The translations under genes and the position numbers were made by a program. Shown here one piece after another: positions 55,260 through 63,408 of a stretch of 64,000 nt of DNA. Every line of letters starts with the position of its first letter. Position 1 is the first letter of the stretch. The DNA is from Pontibacter aydingkolensis (GTDB lineage Bacteria; Bacteroidota; Bacteroidia; Cytophagales; Hymenobacteraceae): positions 1-64,000 of the forward strand of contig NZ_JAHYXK010000003.1 of assembly GCF_019443125.1 (NCBI RefSeq), written 5' to 3'. The notes under the pieces were generated by a model. It had not been told where the DNA came from and ran no database searches. It worked only from the letters and a program-made list of their open reading frames with translations.

Positions 55260-55313
55260 TTAAGGATATTTTATAGATTTAAATTGATTAGGAAATCTAT
55301 AAAATATCCTTAA
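55260..55313. promoter_or_regulatory. 21-bp hairpin in the aro leader, nested in a larger inverted repeat
   Basis: Arms 55260-55280 and 55293-55313 are perfect 21-nt complements around a 12-nt loop (AAATTGATTAGG). An outer pair, ACCGGTGATTAA (55252-55263) and TTAATCACCGGT (55396-55407), overlaps the DAHP synthase stop. No T-run follows the hairpin on the minus strand. It could be a terminator, an mRNA-stabilising stem or an attenuator between the DAHP synthase gene and aroB. Confidence 0.5.
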
Positions 55314-55399
55314 CCCATTTAATTCCCGGCGCATTCAAGGTTTATATTTTATTTTATCTAATCAGGAAATCATACTTAATACCGGTCAAATCCCTTTAA

Positions 55400-56491
55400 T
55401 CACCGGTCCTCGTTTAGTATCTGAGTTTGCTTGCGGATAGATTCCACGTGGATTAGCTTGTAAAGCTCAGCTACAAAATCAGGGTTAATGCCTGCTTCCT
55501 CAGCCCACTCAACACGACTCCTGAAAATCTCTTTCCAGCGTTCCAGCTGCAGCACCTGCACGTTATTCTGCTTTTTATACTCTCCTATCTGCTCTACAAG
55601 CGCCATGCGTTTAGCCAGTGCGGCAATTATATCATGGTCGGCAGCATCTATTTGCAGACGCAGTTCTTCGGCACGGTTTTCCAGCTCCGCATCATCGTAA
55701 GCGGTTTTGCGCACCTGCAGTCTTTCAAGTATATCTTTCAGGGCGTTTGGTGTTACCTGCTGCTCTGCATCGCTTAAGGCATTTTCCGGGTCCGGGTGCG
55801 TTTCTATCATTACACCGTCATAACCTAAATCCAGCGCTTTCTGCGATACCGCAAAAATCAGGTCCCGGTTACCGGCTATATGGCTTGGGTCTACAATAAT
55901 AGGCAGGCTCTGGAAACGAGCCTTCAACTCTATCGGAATTTGCCACACCGGTACATTTCTATACTTTGACTTTTGATAAGATGAAAACCCGCGGTGTATG
56001 GCTGCCAGATCGGTAACGCCAGCATTATAAATACGCTCTAATGCGCCAATCCAAAGCGCCAGATCAGGGTTTATAGGATTCTTAACCATAACCGGCACCT
56101 GTACGCCCTGCAAAGCATCGGCAATTTCCTGTACGGCAAAAGGGTTAACTGTAGTGCGGGCCCCGATCCAGAGAGCATCAATACCATACTTTAACGCTTC
56201 CTCCACGTGTCTTGCATTGGCAACCTCTGTAGTTACTTTTAAGCCAAGTTCCTGCTTTACCCGGCTCAGCCATTCCAGTCCTTTATACCCTACACCCTCA
56301 AATGTATTTGGCCTGGAGCGCGGCTTCCAGATACCTGCCCTGAACATATGTACATCCTGTTTTGCAAGTGCCTGTGCTGTAAGCATAACCTGCGCTTCGC
56401 TTTCTGCACTACAAGGTCCGGCAATAATTAAGGGGCCTTGCTCCTTTACACGCAGCTTCGTAAAAAAAGACTCTTTATTATTAAACTTCAT
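55400..56491 (-). CDS. bifunctional DAHP synthase / chorismate mutase
   Basis: 363 residues. N-terminal class I-beta type DAHP synthase (about 10-260): GPLIIAGPCSAES, VHMFRAGIWKPRSRPNTFEGVG, IHRGFSSYQKSKYRN, PIIVDPSHIAGNRD. C-terminal AroQ chorismate mutase (about 270-360): LRLQIDAADHDIIAALAKRMALVEQIGEYKK. The first pathway step and the branch point to Phe/Tyr are thus fused, as in other Bacteroidota. Start at ATG 56491 (MKFNNKESFF); a longer reading from 56728 overlaps the divergent promoter and adds an unrelated 79 residues. Feedback regulation is likely through the mutase domain. Confidence 0.93.
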   Translation of the reverse strand: MKFNNKESFFTKLRVKEQGPLIIAGPCSAESEAQVMLTAQALAKQDVHMFRAGIWKPRSRPNTFEGVGYKGLEWLSRVKQELGLKVTTEVANARHVEEALKYGIDALWIGARTTVNPFAVQEIADALQGVQVPVMVKNPINPDLALWIGALERIYNAGVTDLAAIHRGFSSYQKSKYRNVPVWQIPIELKARFQSLPIIVDPSHIAGNRDLIFAVSQKALDLGYDGVMIETHPDPENALSDAEQQVTPNALKDILERLQVRKTAYDDAELENRAEELRLQIDAADHDIIAALAKRMALVEQIGEYKKQNNVQVLQLERWKEIFRSRVEWAEEAGINPDFVAELYKLIHVESIRKQTQILNEDR

Positions 56492-56690
56492 CCTTAACTC
56501 TAATTCCTGTAAAGTTAACCTTTGTTTAGACAAATGACTACTGATTACGTATATCTGACGCTCAAACGTATTATGGACAAAATCATAGTTTGCAAGATGT
56601 GGCTGTTCCGTATACTGAACACGTAGGCAGACACAACTGTTTCTGGTTTGGGATTTGAGCAAATAAAGCCGTAATTGCTCCCTTAAATGG

Positions 56691-56720
56691 TTGTGAACTA
56701 TACCCGAAGCAGTATCTTTG
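56691..56720 (+). promoter_or_regulatory. consensus promoter of the proline dehydrogenase gene
   Basis: TTG at 56691-56693, exactly 19 nt, then TATCTTTG at 56713-56720. This matches the Bacteroidota primary sigma consensus TTG-N19-TAnnTTTG. Transcription would start near 56727, about 13 nt before the start codon. Confidence 0.8.
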
Positions 56721-56739
56721 CAGCGCAAAATTTTCTTAC

Positions 56740-57924
56740 ATGAACCCGATTACCAAAGTATCTTTCGATGATACAGCCGTTGCGTTCTCATCGAAATCCG
56801 ACGCCGAATTATACAAAATGTACCTGCTGTTTAAATCAATGAACAGCAACAACTTTGTAAAAGTAGGCGGCAGCCTTCTTAACATGGCAATAAACCTGCA
56901 TCTGCCGGTTAAGTTTCTGATCAAGCCAACCATCTTTAATCACTTCTGCGGTGGCGAAACAATAGAAGAATCTGAGAGGGCTATTAAACAACTGAGTAAG
57001 TATAACATCGGCACCATCCTGGATTACTCTGTAGAAGGAGAAGGCAATGAGAAAAGCTTTGACGCTACCCGCGACGAACTGCTGCGTGCCATCGAAAAAG
57101 CCCATGGCAATAAGAACATTCCTTTTGCGGTTTTTAAGATTACAGGCCTGATCGACATTAACCTGCTGGAGAAGGTACAGAAGCAGCAAGAGCTTTCTGC
57201 GGATGAGCGTGCTGCCTTTGAGCGCGGGCGTGATCGTGTAAACGAGATCTGTAAAAGATGTTACCAGAGAGATGTGCGTGTTTTTGTGGACGCAGAGGAA
57301 AGCTGGATACAGGACACCATCGATAACCTGACATATGAGATGATGGAGCTTTACAATAAAGAGAAGGCCAACATCTACAACACATACCAACTTTACCGCC
57401 ACGACCGCCTGGATGTACTACAGCGCGACCATGAAAATGCGATAAAGAACGGGTATTACCTGGGTGCTAAGTTAGTGCGCGGCGCCTACATGGAAAAAGA
57501 GCGTAAGCGTGCCCAGCAGGAAGGATACCCAAGCCCGATAAACCCAACCAAGCAGGCCTCTGATGAACTGTTCGACAATGCACTGCGCTTTTGCATGGAG
57601 CACCTCGACAGGGTCTCGCTTTGCAACGGCACCCATAACGAAGAGAGTTGTTATTTGCTTATGGAGTTGATGGACAAGTATAATGTTGCTCCGAATGACC
57701 CGCATGTATACTTTGCACAATTGTATGGCATGAGTGATAACCTGTCTTATAACCTGGCAAACGCCGGTTACAATGTAGCCAAGTACGTACCTTACGGACC
57801 AGTTAGAGAAGTAATGCCATACTTGCTGCGTAGGGCAAACGAGAACACTGCTATCGCAGGCCAGAGCAGCCGTGAGTTCCAGCTTATAAAAAGCGAGATA
57901 GAGCGCCGCAATAAGAAGAAATGA
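56740..57924 (+). CDS. proline dehydrogenase
   Basis: 394 residues, monofunctional ProDH. Oxidises proline to pyrroline-5-carboxylate with FAD. TIM-barrel motifs: FAVFKITGLIDINLLEKV, DVRVFVDAEESWIQDTIDNL, KLVRGAYMEKERKRAQ, PHVYFAQLYGMSDNLSYNLA and PYLLRRANENTAIAGQSSRE (the YxxRRxxE proline-binding motif). The aldehyde dehydrogenase half is not fused and not in the window. Own promoter at 56691-56720. Confidence 0.94.
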   Translation: MNPITKVSFDDTAVAFSSKSDAELYKMYLLFKSMNSNNFVKVGGSLLNMAINLHLPVKFLIKPTIFNHFCGGETIEESERAIKQLSKYNIGTILDYSVEGEGNEKSFDATRDELLRAIEKAHGNKNIPFAVFKITGLIDINLLEKVQKQQELSADERAAFERGRDRVNEICKRCYQRDVRVFVDAEESWIQDTIDNLTYEMMELYNKEKANIYNTYQLYRHDRLDVLQRDHENAIKNGYYLGAKLVRGAYMEKERKRAQQEGYPSPINPTKQASDELFDNALRFCMEHLDRVSLCNGTHNEESCYLLMELMDKYNVAPNDPHVYFAQLYGMSDNLSYNLANAGYNVAKYVPYGPVREVMPYLLRRANENTAIAGQSSREFQLIKSEIERRNKKK

Positions 57925-57928
57925 TCAG

Positions 57929-57955
57929 AAGGGCCAGTTACAAGCTGGCCTTTTT
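57929..57955 (+). terminator. terminator of the proline dehydrogenase gene
   Basis: Stem GGCCAG / CTGGCC with short loop, extended by A-T pairs, followed by TTTTT. Confidence 0.75.
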
Positions 57956-57992
57956 AATTAGGCATCAACTCTAATAATAACATAAACGCCAT

Positions 57993-58031
57993 AAAAAAAG
58001 CAGGACCTCGCACTTAAGTACGAGGTCCTGC
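57993..58031 (-). terminator. terminator of the small lipoprotein gene
   Basis: Arms GCAGGACCTCG (58000-58010) and CGAGGTCCTGC (58021-58031) around CACTTAAGTA. On the minus strand it is followed by a run of seven T, so it ends the lipoprotein gene. Confidence 0.85.
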
Positions 58032-58076
58032 CTTGTGTTTCGAACTATAAGCTATTCGCTGAAGTTCTTGCTTTAA

Positions 58077-58268
58077 TTACTGTACTGGAGCAACAGTAGT
58101 GTCAGCCTCAACAGCAGTAGTGTCTTCTACTACAGTCTCTTCCACAACTGGAGTTTCTTCAACAACTTCAGTCTCAACTGCTTCAGTTTCAGTAGTTGCT
58201 TCTTCGTTGTTGCAAGCTGTGAAAGAAAGAGCAAGAGCTACGATAGCGAAAGTGAATAAATTTTTCAT
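58077..58268 (-). CDS. small Thr/Glu/Val-rich lipoprotein
   Basis: 63 residues. Signal peptide MKNLFTFAIVALALSFTAC with a lipobox cysteine at 19; the rest is a low-complexity acidic repeat of T, E and V (EETPVVEETVVEDTT). Probably a lipid-anchored tail with little fold. Its promoter has the same GGGTTAC-N16-TATAAA pattern as the divergent sigma-factor gene, so it is likely part of that sigma regulon. Function unknown. Confidence 0.7.
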   Translation of the reverse strand: MKNLFTFAIVALALSFTACNNEEATTETEAVETEVVEETPVVEETVVEDTTAVEADTTVAPVQ

Positions 58269-58309
58269 TTTGTGTTTGTGTTTAAGTGTTTTGGTTTCGA
58301 TTTTGGAAC

Positions 58310-58338
58310 TTTATACCGGAACCGTAGATAGGTAACCC
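58310..58338 (-). promoter_or_regulatory. ECF-type promoter of the small lipoprotein gene
   Basis: Minus strand GGGTTAC (58338-58332), 16 nt, then TATAAA (58315-58310). The same motif and spacing occur on the plus strand before the sigma gene (58373-58401). Leader about 35 nt. Confidence 0.6.
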
Positions 58339-58372
58339 GACTTTTTAAAAAATTTAAAAATATTTTTTTTGT

Positions 58373-58401
58373 GGGTTACAATCCTGCCTTTAATGTATTA
58401 A
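58373..58401 (+). promoter_or_regulatory. ECF-type promoter of the sigma-factor gene
   Basis: GGGTTAC (58373-58379), 16-nt spacer, TATTAA (58396-58401). Mirrors the lipoprotein promoter. Suggests the sigma factor drives its own gene. A start near 58408 leaves almost no leader before ATG 58414. Confidence 0.6.
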
Positions 58402-58413
58402 AAATTGACTGGA

Positions 58414-58986
58414 ATGAAGAAGAGTTTGTATGAGACGGATGAGGCGGTGATAGAAGGCATCCGGCGCGACGACGAGCGCGCGCTGGCTTATCTGTACAAA
58501 CTTTATTTCCCGATGATCTCTCATTTTATTTTGAGCAACAGCGGAACCGACGACGAGGCCAAGGACATTTACCAGGAAGGCGTTATCGTGTTCTATGAAA
58601 AAACAAGAGATAACAGCCTGGAACTTAGCTGCCAGATAAAAACGTACCTGTACTCTGTCTGCAGAAGGCTATGGCTGAAAAGACTGGCTGAAAAAGGACG
58701 CTACGCCTCTAAACTGGAAGAAACAGACAGTTTTGTGCAGGTTGAGGAAGACACCAGTCAGCACGAGGAGCAGGAAAGGCAGTTTGGCGTGATGGGTGAG
58801 GCGCTTGGCCAACTGGGGGAACCCTGCCGCTCTTTATTAGAGGATTATTACATTAATACTCAAAGCATGCAGGTAATTACGGAGAAGTTTGGTTACACCA
58901 ACTCTGATACCGCTAAAAACCAAAAGTATAAATGCCTGCAACGCCTTAAAAAGATATTTTTTGCCACCTATAAGCCAGGTGTTTAA
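58414..58986 (+). CDS. ECF RNA polymerase sigma factor
   Basis: 190 residues. Region 2: ALAYLYKLYFPMISHFILSNSG, DEAKDIYQEGVIVFYEK. Region 4 is a helix-turn-helix ending with NQKYKCLQRLKKIFF. Start ATG 58414 is used because the upstream TTG 58405 lies before the likely transcription start. It is followed 46 bp later by a membrane protein with an anti-sigma-like N-terminus and a protease domain, and shares its promoter pattern with the small lipoprotein. This is not the FecI type. Confidence 0.88.
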   Translation: MKKSLYETDEAVIEGIRRDDERALAYLYKLYFPMISHFILSNSGTDDEAKDIYQEGVIVFYEKTRDNSLELSCQIKTYLYSVCRRLWLKRLAEKGRYASKLEETDSFVQVEEDTSQHEEQERQFGVMGEALGQLGEPCRSLLEDYYINTQSMQVITEKFGYTNSDTAKNQKYKCLQRLKKIFFATYKPGV

Positions 58987-59032
58987 TATAAGCTTAAATA
59001 ATAACGAGGCTTTTGGCCATATTTAAACAAAG

Positions 59033-60118
59033 ATGTTAGAGTACCGCGCTTACGAACAGATTGAACGCTACCTGAACGGAGAAATGGCAATAGAGGAGCA
59101 GCAGGCTTTTGAGGCTTTGTTGCATACTGATGTGCGCCTTGCCGAGCAAGTACGTGAGCACAAGCAACTGCTCGATTCCATGCAAAAGTATGGCAGGCGA
59201 CAGGCGCTGAAACAGCAGTTACAAAATATTCATGCAGATATGGAGGCTGAAACCATGCAGGCCTCGCCAGGCGCCTGGAAAGTATTCTGGAACCGCCACA
59301 TGCAAACTGTTGCCGTTGCCGCAAGCGTATCTTTATTATCTGTTTTCGGTACACTTTGGAGTGTACAACAACTAAAGGCACCAGTACAGCAACAAACAGC
59401 GCGCTACGTAGAGCTTCGCCGTGAAGTAGAGCGCCTCAAAAAAACACAAACAGCTATTATCAATGGTATAAATGACGCCTCTAAACCAGCACCCCGCGCG
59501 GCTGCATTTAGCGGAACCGGCTTTGCTATTTCTGCTGACGGCTACCTGGTTACCAGTTCGCACGTAGTGGAAGGCGCCGACTCTATCATGATCGAGAACA
59601 AAGCTGGTTTAAAGTATAAAGTAAGCGAAGTATACCGCGACGAAATTCATGACCTGTCTATACTTAAGGTTTCAGACCCTGCCTTTTCTGGTTTCGGTAA
59701 GCTGCCTTATACTTTTAAAACAAACGAGTCTGATCTTGGCGAGAAGGTTTTCACGTTAGGCTACCCGCGCGAAGACATCGTTTTCGGCGAAGGCTCCCTT
59801 AGCTCCGGTTCCGGCTTTGAAGGCGACACAACCTCTTATCAGGTTTCTATACCATTAAACCCAGGCAACAGCGGCGGCCCCTTACTCGACGACAAAGGCA
59901 ACCTGATCGGTGTTATCAGTGGTAAACAGGCAGGTCAGGAAGGTGCAGCTTTTGCAGTTAAGTCGGCTTACCTGTTGCAAATGATTCACGAATTGCCGGC
60001 TTCTACTACTATGGCGCCCATGTCTCTTTCTAAGCATAATTCACTTTTAGGAGTTTCGAGACCTCAACAGCTAAAAAAACTAAAAGACTACGTTTTTGTG
60101 GTTAAGGTCTATAATTGA
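59033..60118 (+). CDS. membrane protein: anti-sigma-like N-terminus fused to HtrA-like serine protease
   Basis: 361 residues. Cytoplasmic anti-sigma-like segment (about 1-70: YEQIERYLNGEMAIEEQQAFE), a membrane segment (about 91-111, QTVAVAASVSLLSVFGTLWS), a coiled coil (about 120-145), then a trypsin-like S1C protease in the periplasm with catalytic H177 (SSHVVEGAD), D207 (IHDLSILKV) and S280 (NPGNSGGPLL). No PDZ domain. It probably holds the sigma factor encoded just upstream and couples release to periplasmic proteolysis; that link is inferred from context. Start at ATG 59033. Confidence 0.82.
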   Translation: MLEYRAYEQIERYLNGEMAIEEQQAFEALLHTDVRLAEQVREHKQLLDSMQKYGRRQALKQQLQNIHADMEAETMQASPGAWKVFWNRHMQTVAVAASVSLLSVFGTLWSVQQLKAPVQQQTARYVELRREVERLKKTQTAIINGINDASKPAPRAAAFSGTGFAISADGYLVTSSHVVEGADSIMIENKAGLKYKVSEVYRDEIHDLSILKVSDPAFSGFGKLPYTFKTNESDLGEKVFTLGYPREDIVFGEGSLSSGSGFEGDTTSYQVSIPLNPGNSGGPLLDDKGNLIGVISGKQAGQEGAAFAVKSAYLLQMIHELPASTTMAPMSLSKHNSLLGVSRPQQLKKLKDYVFVVKVYN

Positions 60119-60272
60119 TCTGTCAACATACTTTTCTTCTTAGTAAACTTATGTTTCCGCTATATTCCTTGAGAGCCCTTACAAGGATTTAGGCTAACAT
60201 TTTCTTGCTATTTCAGTTAAACAATAGGTGTATGGATTATTTAACTTACACTATGAACCAGAAATACAAGCT

Positions 60273-60935
60273 ATGAAAAAGAGATTATTAACACCGGTTA
60301 TTGCAGTTGCAATAGTATCTTGTTCACTATTCGGCTGCGCAGGGTCCAGTGAGACCACAGCCATGGAATCTACTACCATGAGCGAAACGCAAACAATGGC
60401 TGGCGATACCGAGATGGAGACAACTACCTCTCCTGCCCTATCTGTTACAAACGAGGAGGAATATGATGAGATGTTTACCAATGTTGATGATACAAAGCAA
60501 TATGATCTCATTTCCTTAGCCAAAATCAGCCCTAACTTATCAACTTTTGCCACCCTGGCAGAAACAGCAGGCATAGCCAACGCACTTACCGCGGATGGTA
60601 AATACACTATTTTTGCACCTACAAACCAGGCATTCAGTTCTATGCCAAGAGCAAAACTTGAAAGGCTTTCAAAGCCTGAGAATAAGGCTGAACTAATCAA
60701 AGTCCTTCAGCTCCACATTTTGCCTAACGAGGTGGCGTCTACCCGCCTATCAGACAACCAGCGCATTAAAGCCGGCGAGGATCAGTATATCACTATAAAT
60801 GTGGATAGTAACACCCGTGCTGCTACCATAGGAGGCGCCACCATCATGCGACCTGATATAGAAGCATCTAACGGGGTTTTACACGTAATAAATGGTGTAA
60901 TAACCACCACTCCTGGCACAGGTATAACCCGGTAA
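60273..60935 (+). CDS. fasciclin (FAS1) lipoprotein, copy 1
   Basis: 220 residues from ATG 60273; an upstream ATG at 60228 would add 15 residues before the signal peptide. Lipobox SLFGC, a Thr/Met-rich linker, then one FAS1 domain (about 85-218): LAKISPNLSTFATLAETAGIA, YTIFAPTNQAFSSMP and VLHVINGVIT. FAS1 domains mediate adhesion or protein binding at the cell surface. First of three tandem copies. Confidence 0.85.
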   Translation: MKKRLLTPVIAVAIVSCSLFGCAGSSETTAMESTTMSETQTMAGDTEMETTTSPALSVTNEEEYDEMFTNVDDTKQYDLISLAKISPNLSTFATLAETAGIANALTADGKYTIFAPTNQAFSSMPRAKLERLSKPENKAELIKVLQLHILPNEVASTRLSDNQRIKAGEDQYITINVDSNTRAATIGGATIMRPDIEASNGVLHVINGVITTTPGTGITR

Positions 60936-61054
60936 TCACCCGAAAAGCATTTATTAAATAGCCTATACTTTGCTAATAATAAAGTGTAGTCTAAAACCTT
61001 ATCCGGACAATTAAGTTGTCCGGCTGATCAATTTTTAACTTAAAATTTAGAATT

Positions 61055-61747
61055 ATGAAAATGATAAAACCTTTAGCTGTAGCAGCCTTTGCATCTACAG
61101 CACTATTTGGTTGTGCAAGCTCTGATACTACAGCCGACACAACTACTATGAGTGAAACGCAAACCATGGCAGGTACAACGGCCGATATGGATGACGCAGA
61201 AAGTGTGGTAGTAGAAAGAGAGGTAGCTGTACCGGTTGCCACCATAACTCTTGCTACGTTATCCCTCACTAATACAGAGGATGTAAGTGATATGTTTGAG
61301 AACATAGATGATTCTGAGAAGTATAACCTGATTGAACTGGCTAAGATGAGTCCGAACCTAAGCACTTTTACTCAGTTGGCAGAAGCAGCAGGTATTTCCG
61401 ATGACTTGATGCGTGATGGAGACTTTACACTTTTTGCACCGACAAACGAAGCTTTCTCTAAGTTATCAAAAGAGGATCTGGAAATGTTGTTGCTACCGGA
61501 AAACAAAGCTAAGCTGGCTGCAGTACTGCAGACTCATGTGCTTCCTTCAAAAGTATCCTCTACTATGTTTAATAATAGCCAGCGTATTACATTGGCAAAC
61601 AACAGATACATACCTGTTAGTGTAGATAATAATGTTATCTCGTTAGGAGGCGCCACTGTACAGGTTTCTAACGTAGAAGCATCTAATGGTTACATACACG
61701 TTGTGGACAGCGTAATCATACCTAGCCAGGATGCAATAGACAAATAA
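61055..61747 (+). CDS. fasciclin (FAS1) lipoprotein, copy 2
   Basis: 230 residues. Lipobox ALFGC, Thr-rich linker with TMSETQTMAG shared with copy 1, then FAS1 (about 90-225): LAKMSPNLSTFTQLAEAAGI, FTLFAPTNEAFSKL and IHVVDSVII. It lies 119 bp after copy 1. Followed by a terminator. Confidence 0.85.
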   Translation: MKMIKPLAVAAFASTALFGCASSDTTADTTTMSETQTMAGTTADMDDAESVVVEREVAVPVATITLATLSLTNTEDVSDMFENIDDSEKYNLIELAKMSPNLSTFTQLAEAAGISDDLMRDGDFTLFAPTNEAFSKLSKEDLEMLLLPENKAKLAAVLQTHVLPSKVSSTMFNNSQRITLANNRYIPVSVDNNVISLGGATVQVSNVEASNGYIHVVDSVIIPSQDAIDK

Positions 61748-61773
61748 GTAAGCGATCAACAAGATTAGATATT

Positions 61774-61808
61774 AAAGGCTCTTCCTCTGCAGGGAGGGCT
61801 TTTTTTTA
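61774..61808 (+). terminator. terminator of FAS1 copy 2
   Basis: Imperfect hairpin AAAGGCTCTTCCT / AGGGAGGGCTTT with one bulge, followed by a T run of eight. Confidence 0.7.
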
Positions 61809-61874
61809 TGTGAAATACCCCTGAACATAAGTTTACCGTAGTAAAAGCTTAAAAGACATAACTCTAATAAGACT

Positions 61875-62519
61875 ATGAAAACAAAACATGGATATCCACT
61901 TTTTATAATTGCTATAGCCTCAATGTCACTGCTGGGGTGTGCCAGTTCTGATACTAATACAGATACAACCACAGGCACTACACTGGAAAGCGAAATAAAG
62001 GAAGACACCTCAGGTTCTAAGAAGGCAATGGACCCAGACACAGATATGACGGCAGAAGATACTACAGATACTAATGTATCGGCCAGCAATCAGATTGGCA
62101 GGGAGATGAACATAGTTGCACTTGTACAGCAGAATCCAAATCTGTCTACCTTTCTGGAACTTATAAAGGCGGCGAACATGATCGTAACTTTAGAAAGTCC
62201 TGCACCCTACACCGTGTTCGCTCCCACAAACCAGGCTTTTGCAGCATTACCAGCAGGTACAGTAGAAGCCTTTAAACAACCTGGCAACGAGCTGGAACTA
62301 AGGCGGCTGATACAGTCCCATATTCTTCCTAACAGAATTACCTCAGCAGATATACGTGATAATATGCCAATGAAGACAGCCCAGGGAGAAGAGGTGATTG
62401 CAAGGAGAAAAGGACAAACTTTTACGGTGGGTGGAGCCACAGTATTAACTGCTGATGTAAATGCATCGAATGGTGTGGTGCACATAATAGACAAGGTACT
62501 TGTGCCGCCAAAAGAATAA
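61875..62519 (+). CDS. fasciclin (FAS1) lipoprotein, copy 3
   Basis: 214 residues. Lipobox SLLGC, Thr/Asp-rich linker, FAS1 domain (about 75-212): LVQQNPNLSTFLELIKAANM, YTVFAPTNQAFAAL and VVHIIDKVLV. The most divergent of the three but of the same order. 127 bp after copy 2 with its own start region. Confidence 0.85.
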   Translation: MKTKHGYPLFIIAIASMSLLGCASSDTNTDTTTGTTLESEIKEDTSGSKKAMDPDTDMTAEDTTDTNVSASNQIGREMNIVALVQQNPNLSTFLELIKAANMIVTLESPAPYTVFAPTNQAFAALPAGTVEAFKQPGNELELRRLIQSHILPNRITSADIRDNMPMKTAQGEEVIARRKGQTFTVGGATVLTADVNASNGVVHIIDKVLVPPKE

Positions 62520-62704
62520 GCATTAAGAGCAGGACTTAGGCGGCTACTGAACTGATACTTATGCTAGGTATTAAGTACTATGGCCACATTCAGTACTGCT
62601 TTCCTATCGTAACTAAAAGCATTTGGAGCCGTTATTATAAACCAACAGCAAAAAAACAATAGCTGTTATATTTCTATAATTGATCAAAACAATAAATAAA
62701 AGCT

Positions 62705-63244
62705 ATGATGGACAAAAGAGATAACGATGGCATGATGACTGCCATGTTCCGTGACAGAGAAAGCGCAGAACGTGCATATAACGAATTGCGCGCACGCGGA
62801 TACGATAAAGATGATATTAACGTAGTGATGTCGGATAAAGCCCGTGATCGCCACTTTGGTGATGACGTTGATGAGCGTGGCGATACAGAATTAGGTAACA
62901 AATCATTGGAGGGTACTGGCGCAGGTTCTGCTATTGGTGGTACTTTAGGCGCTATTATTGGTGCAGTTGCGGCTATTGGTACTTCGATTGCGATACCAGG
63001 CTTAGGACTGGTGGTTGCTGGTCCGTTGGCAGCTGGTTTAGCCGGTGCAGGCGCAGGTGGATTAACTGGTGGCTTAATTGGTGCCCTAGTAGGCGCAGGC
63101 ATACCTGAAGAGCGTGCCAAAGTATACGAAACAGGCATTAAAGAAGGTAATATAGTACTTGGCTTTAAACCTCATAATGCAGAAGATGCGCGCTACTTTG
63201 AGTCGCATTTCCAGAAGCATAGAGGCGAACACATCTATTACTAA
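62705..63244 (+). CDS. glycine-rich general stress protein (DUF1269/YflT-like)
   Basis: 179 residues. N-terminal TAMFRDRESAERAYNELRARGYDKDDINVVMSD is like the general stress protein 17M fold. The centre (about 75-140) is a hydrophobic Gly/Ala repeat (IGGTLGAIIGAVAAIG, GPLAAGLAGAGAGGLTGGL) that may insert into or associate with membrane. End: KEGNIVLGFKPHNAEDARYFE. It could be a stress-induced protein of the sigma regulon region, but no motif links them. Start ATG 62705 or 62708. Confidence 0.75.
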   Translation: MMDKRDNDGMMTAMFRDRESAERAYNELRARGYDKDDINVVMSDKARDRHFGDDVDERGDTELGNKSLEGTGAGSAIGGTLGAIIGAVAAIGTSIAIPGLGLVVAGPLAAGLAGAGAGGLTGGLIGALVGAGIPEERAKVYETGIKEGNIVLGFKPHNAEDARYFESHFQKHRGEHIYY

Positions 63245-63262
63245 GCTTCGGCTTAAATGCTT

Positions 63263-63300
63263 AAAACACCTGCCCTACAATACATTAGGGCAGGTGTTTT
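63263..63300 (+). terminator. strong terminator of the stress protein gene
   Basis: 15-bp stem AAAACACCTGCCCTA / TAGGGCAGGTGTTTT with an 8-nt loop (CAATACAT), followed by a further T. Confidence 0.9.
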
Positions 63301-63408
63301 TCATTTCAGCACTTACTGCCAACTAAACCTTACACATTGCTTAGGCAAACAATTTACGCTTGTTGCGTATGCAAATGATAGACACAATTGTATCAAACAA
63401 ATAAACCT

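Noticed and set aside
56492-56728. N-terminal 79-residue extension of the DAHP synthase/chorismate mutase
   Set aside because: It overlaps the divergent promoter, resembles no known domain, and the family starts at MKFNNKES.
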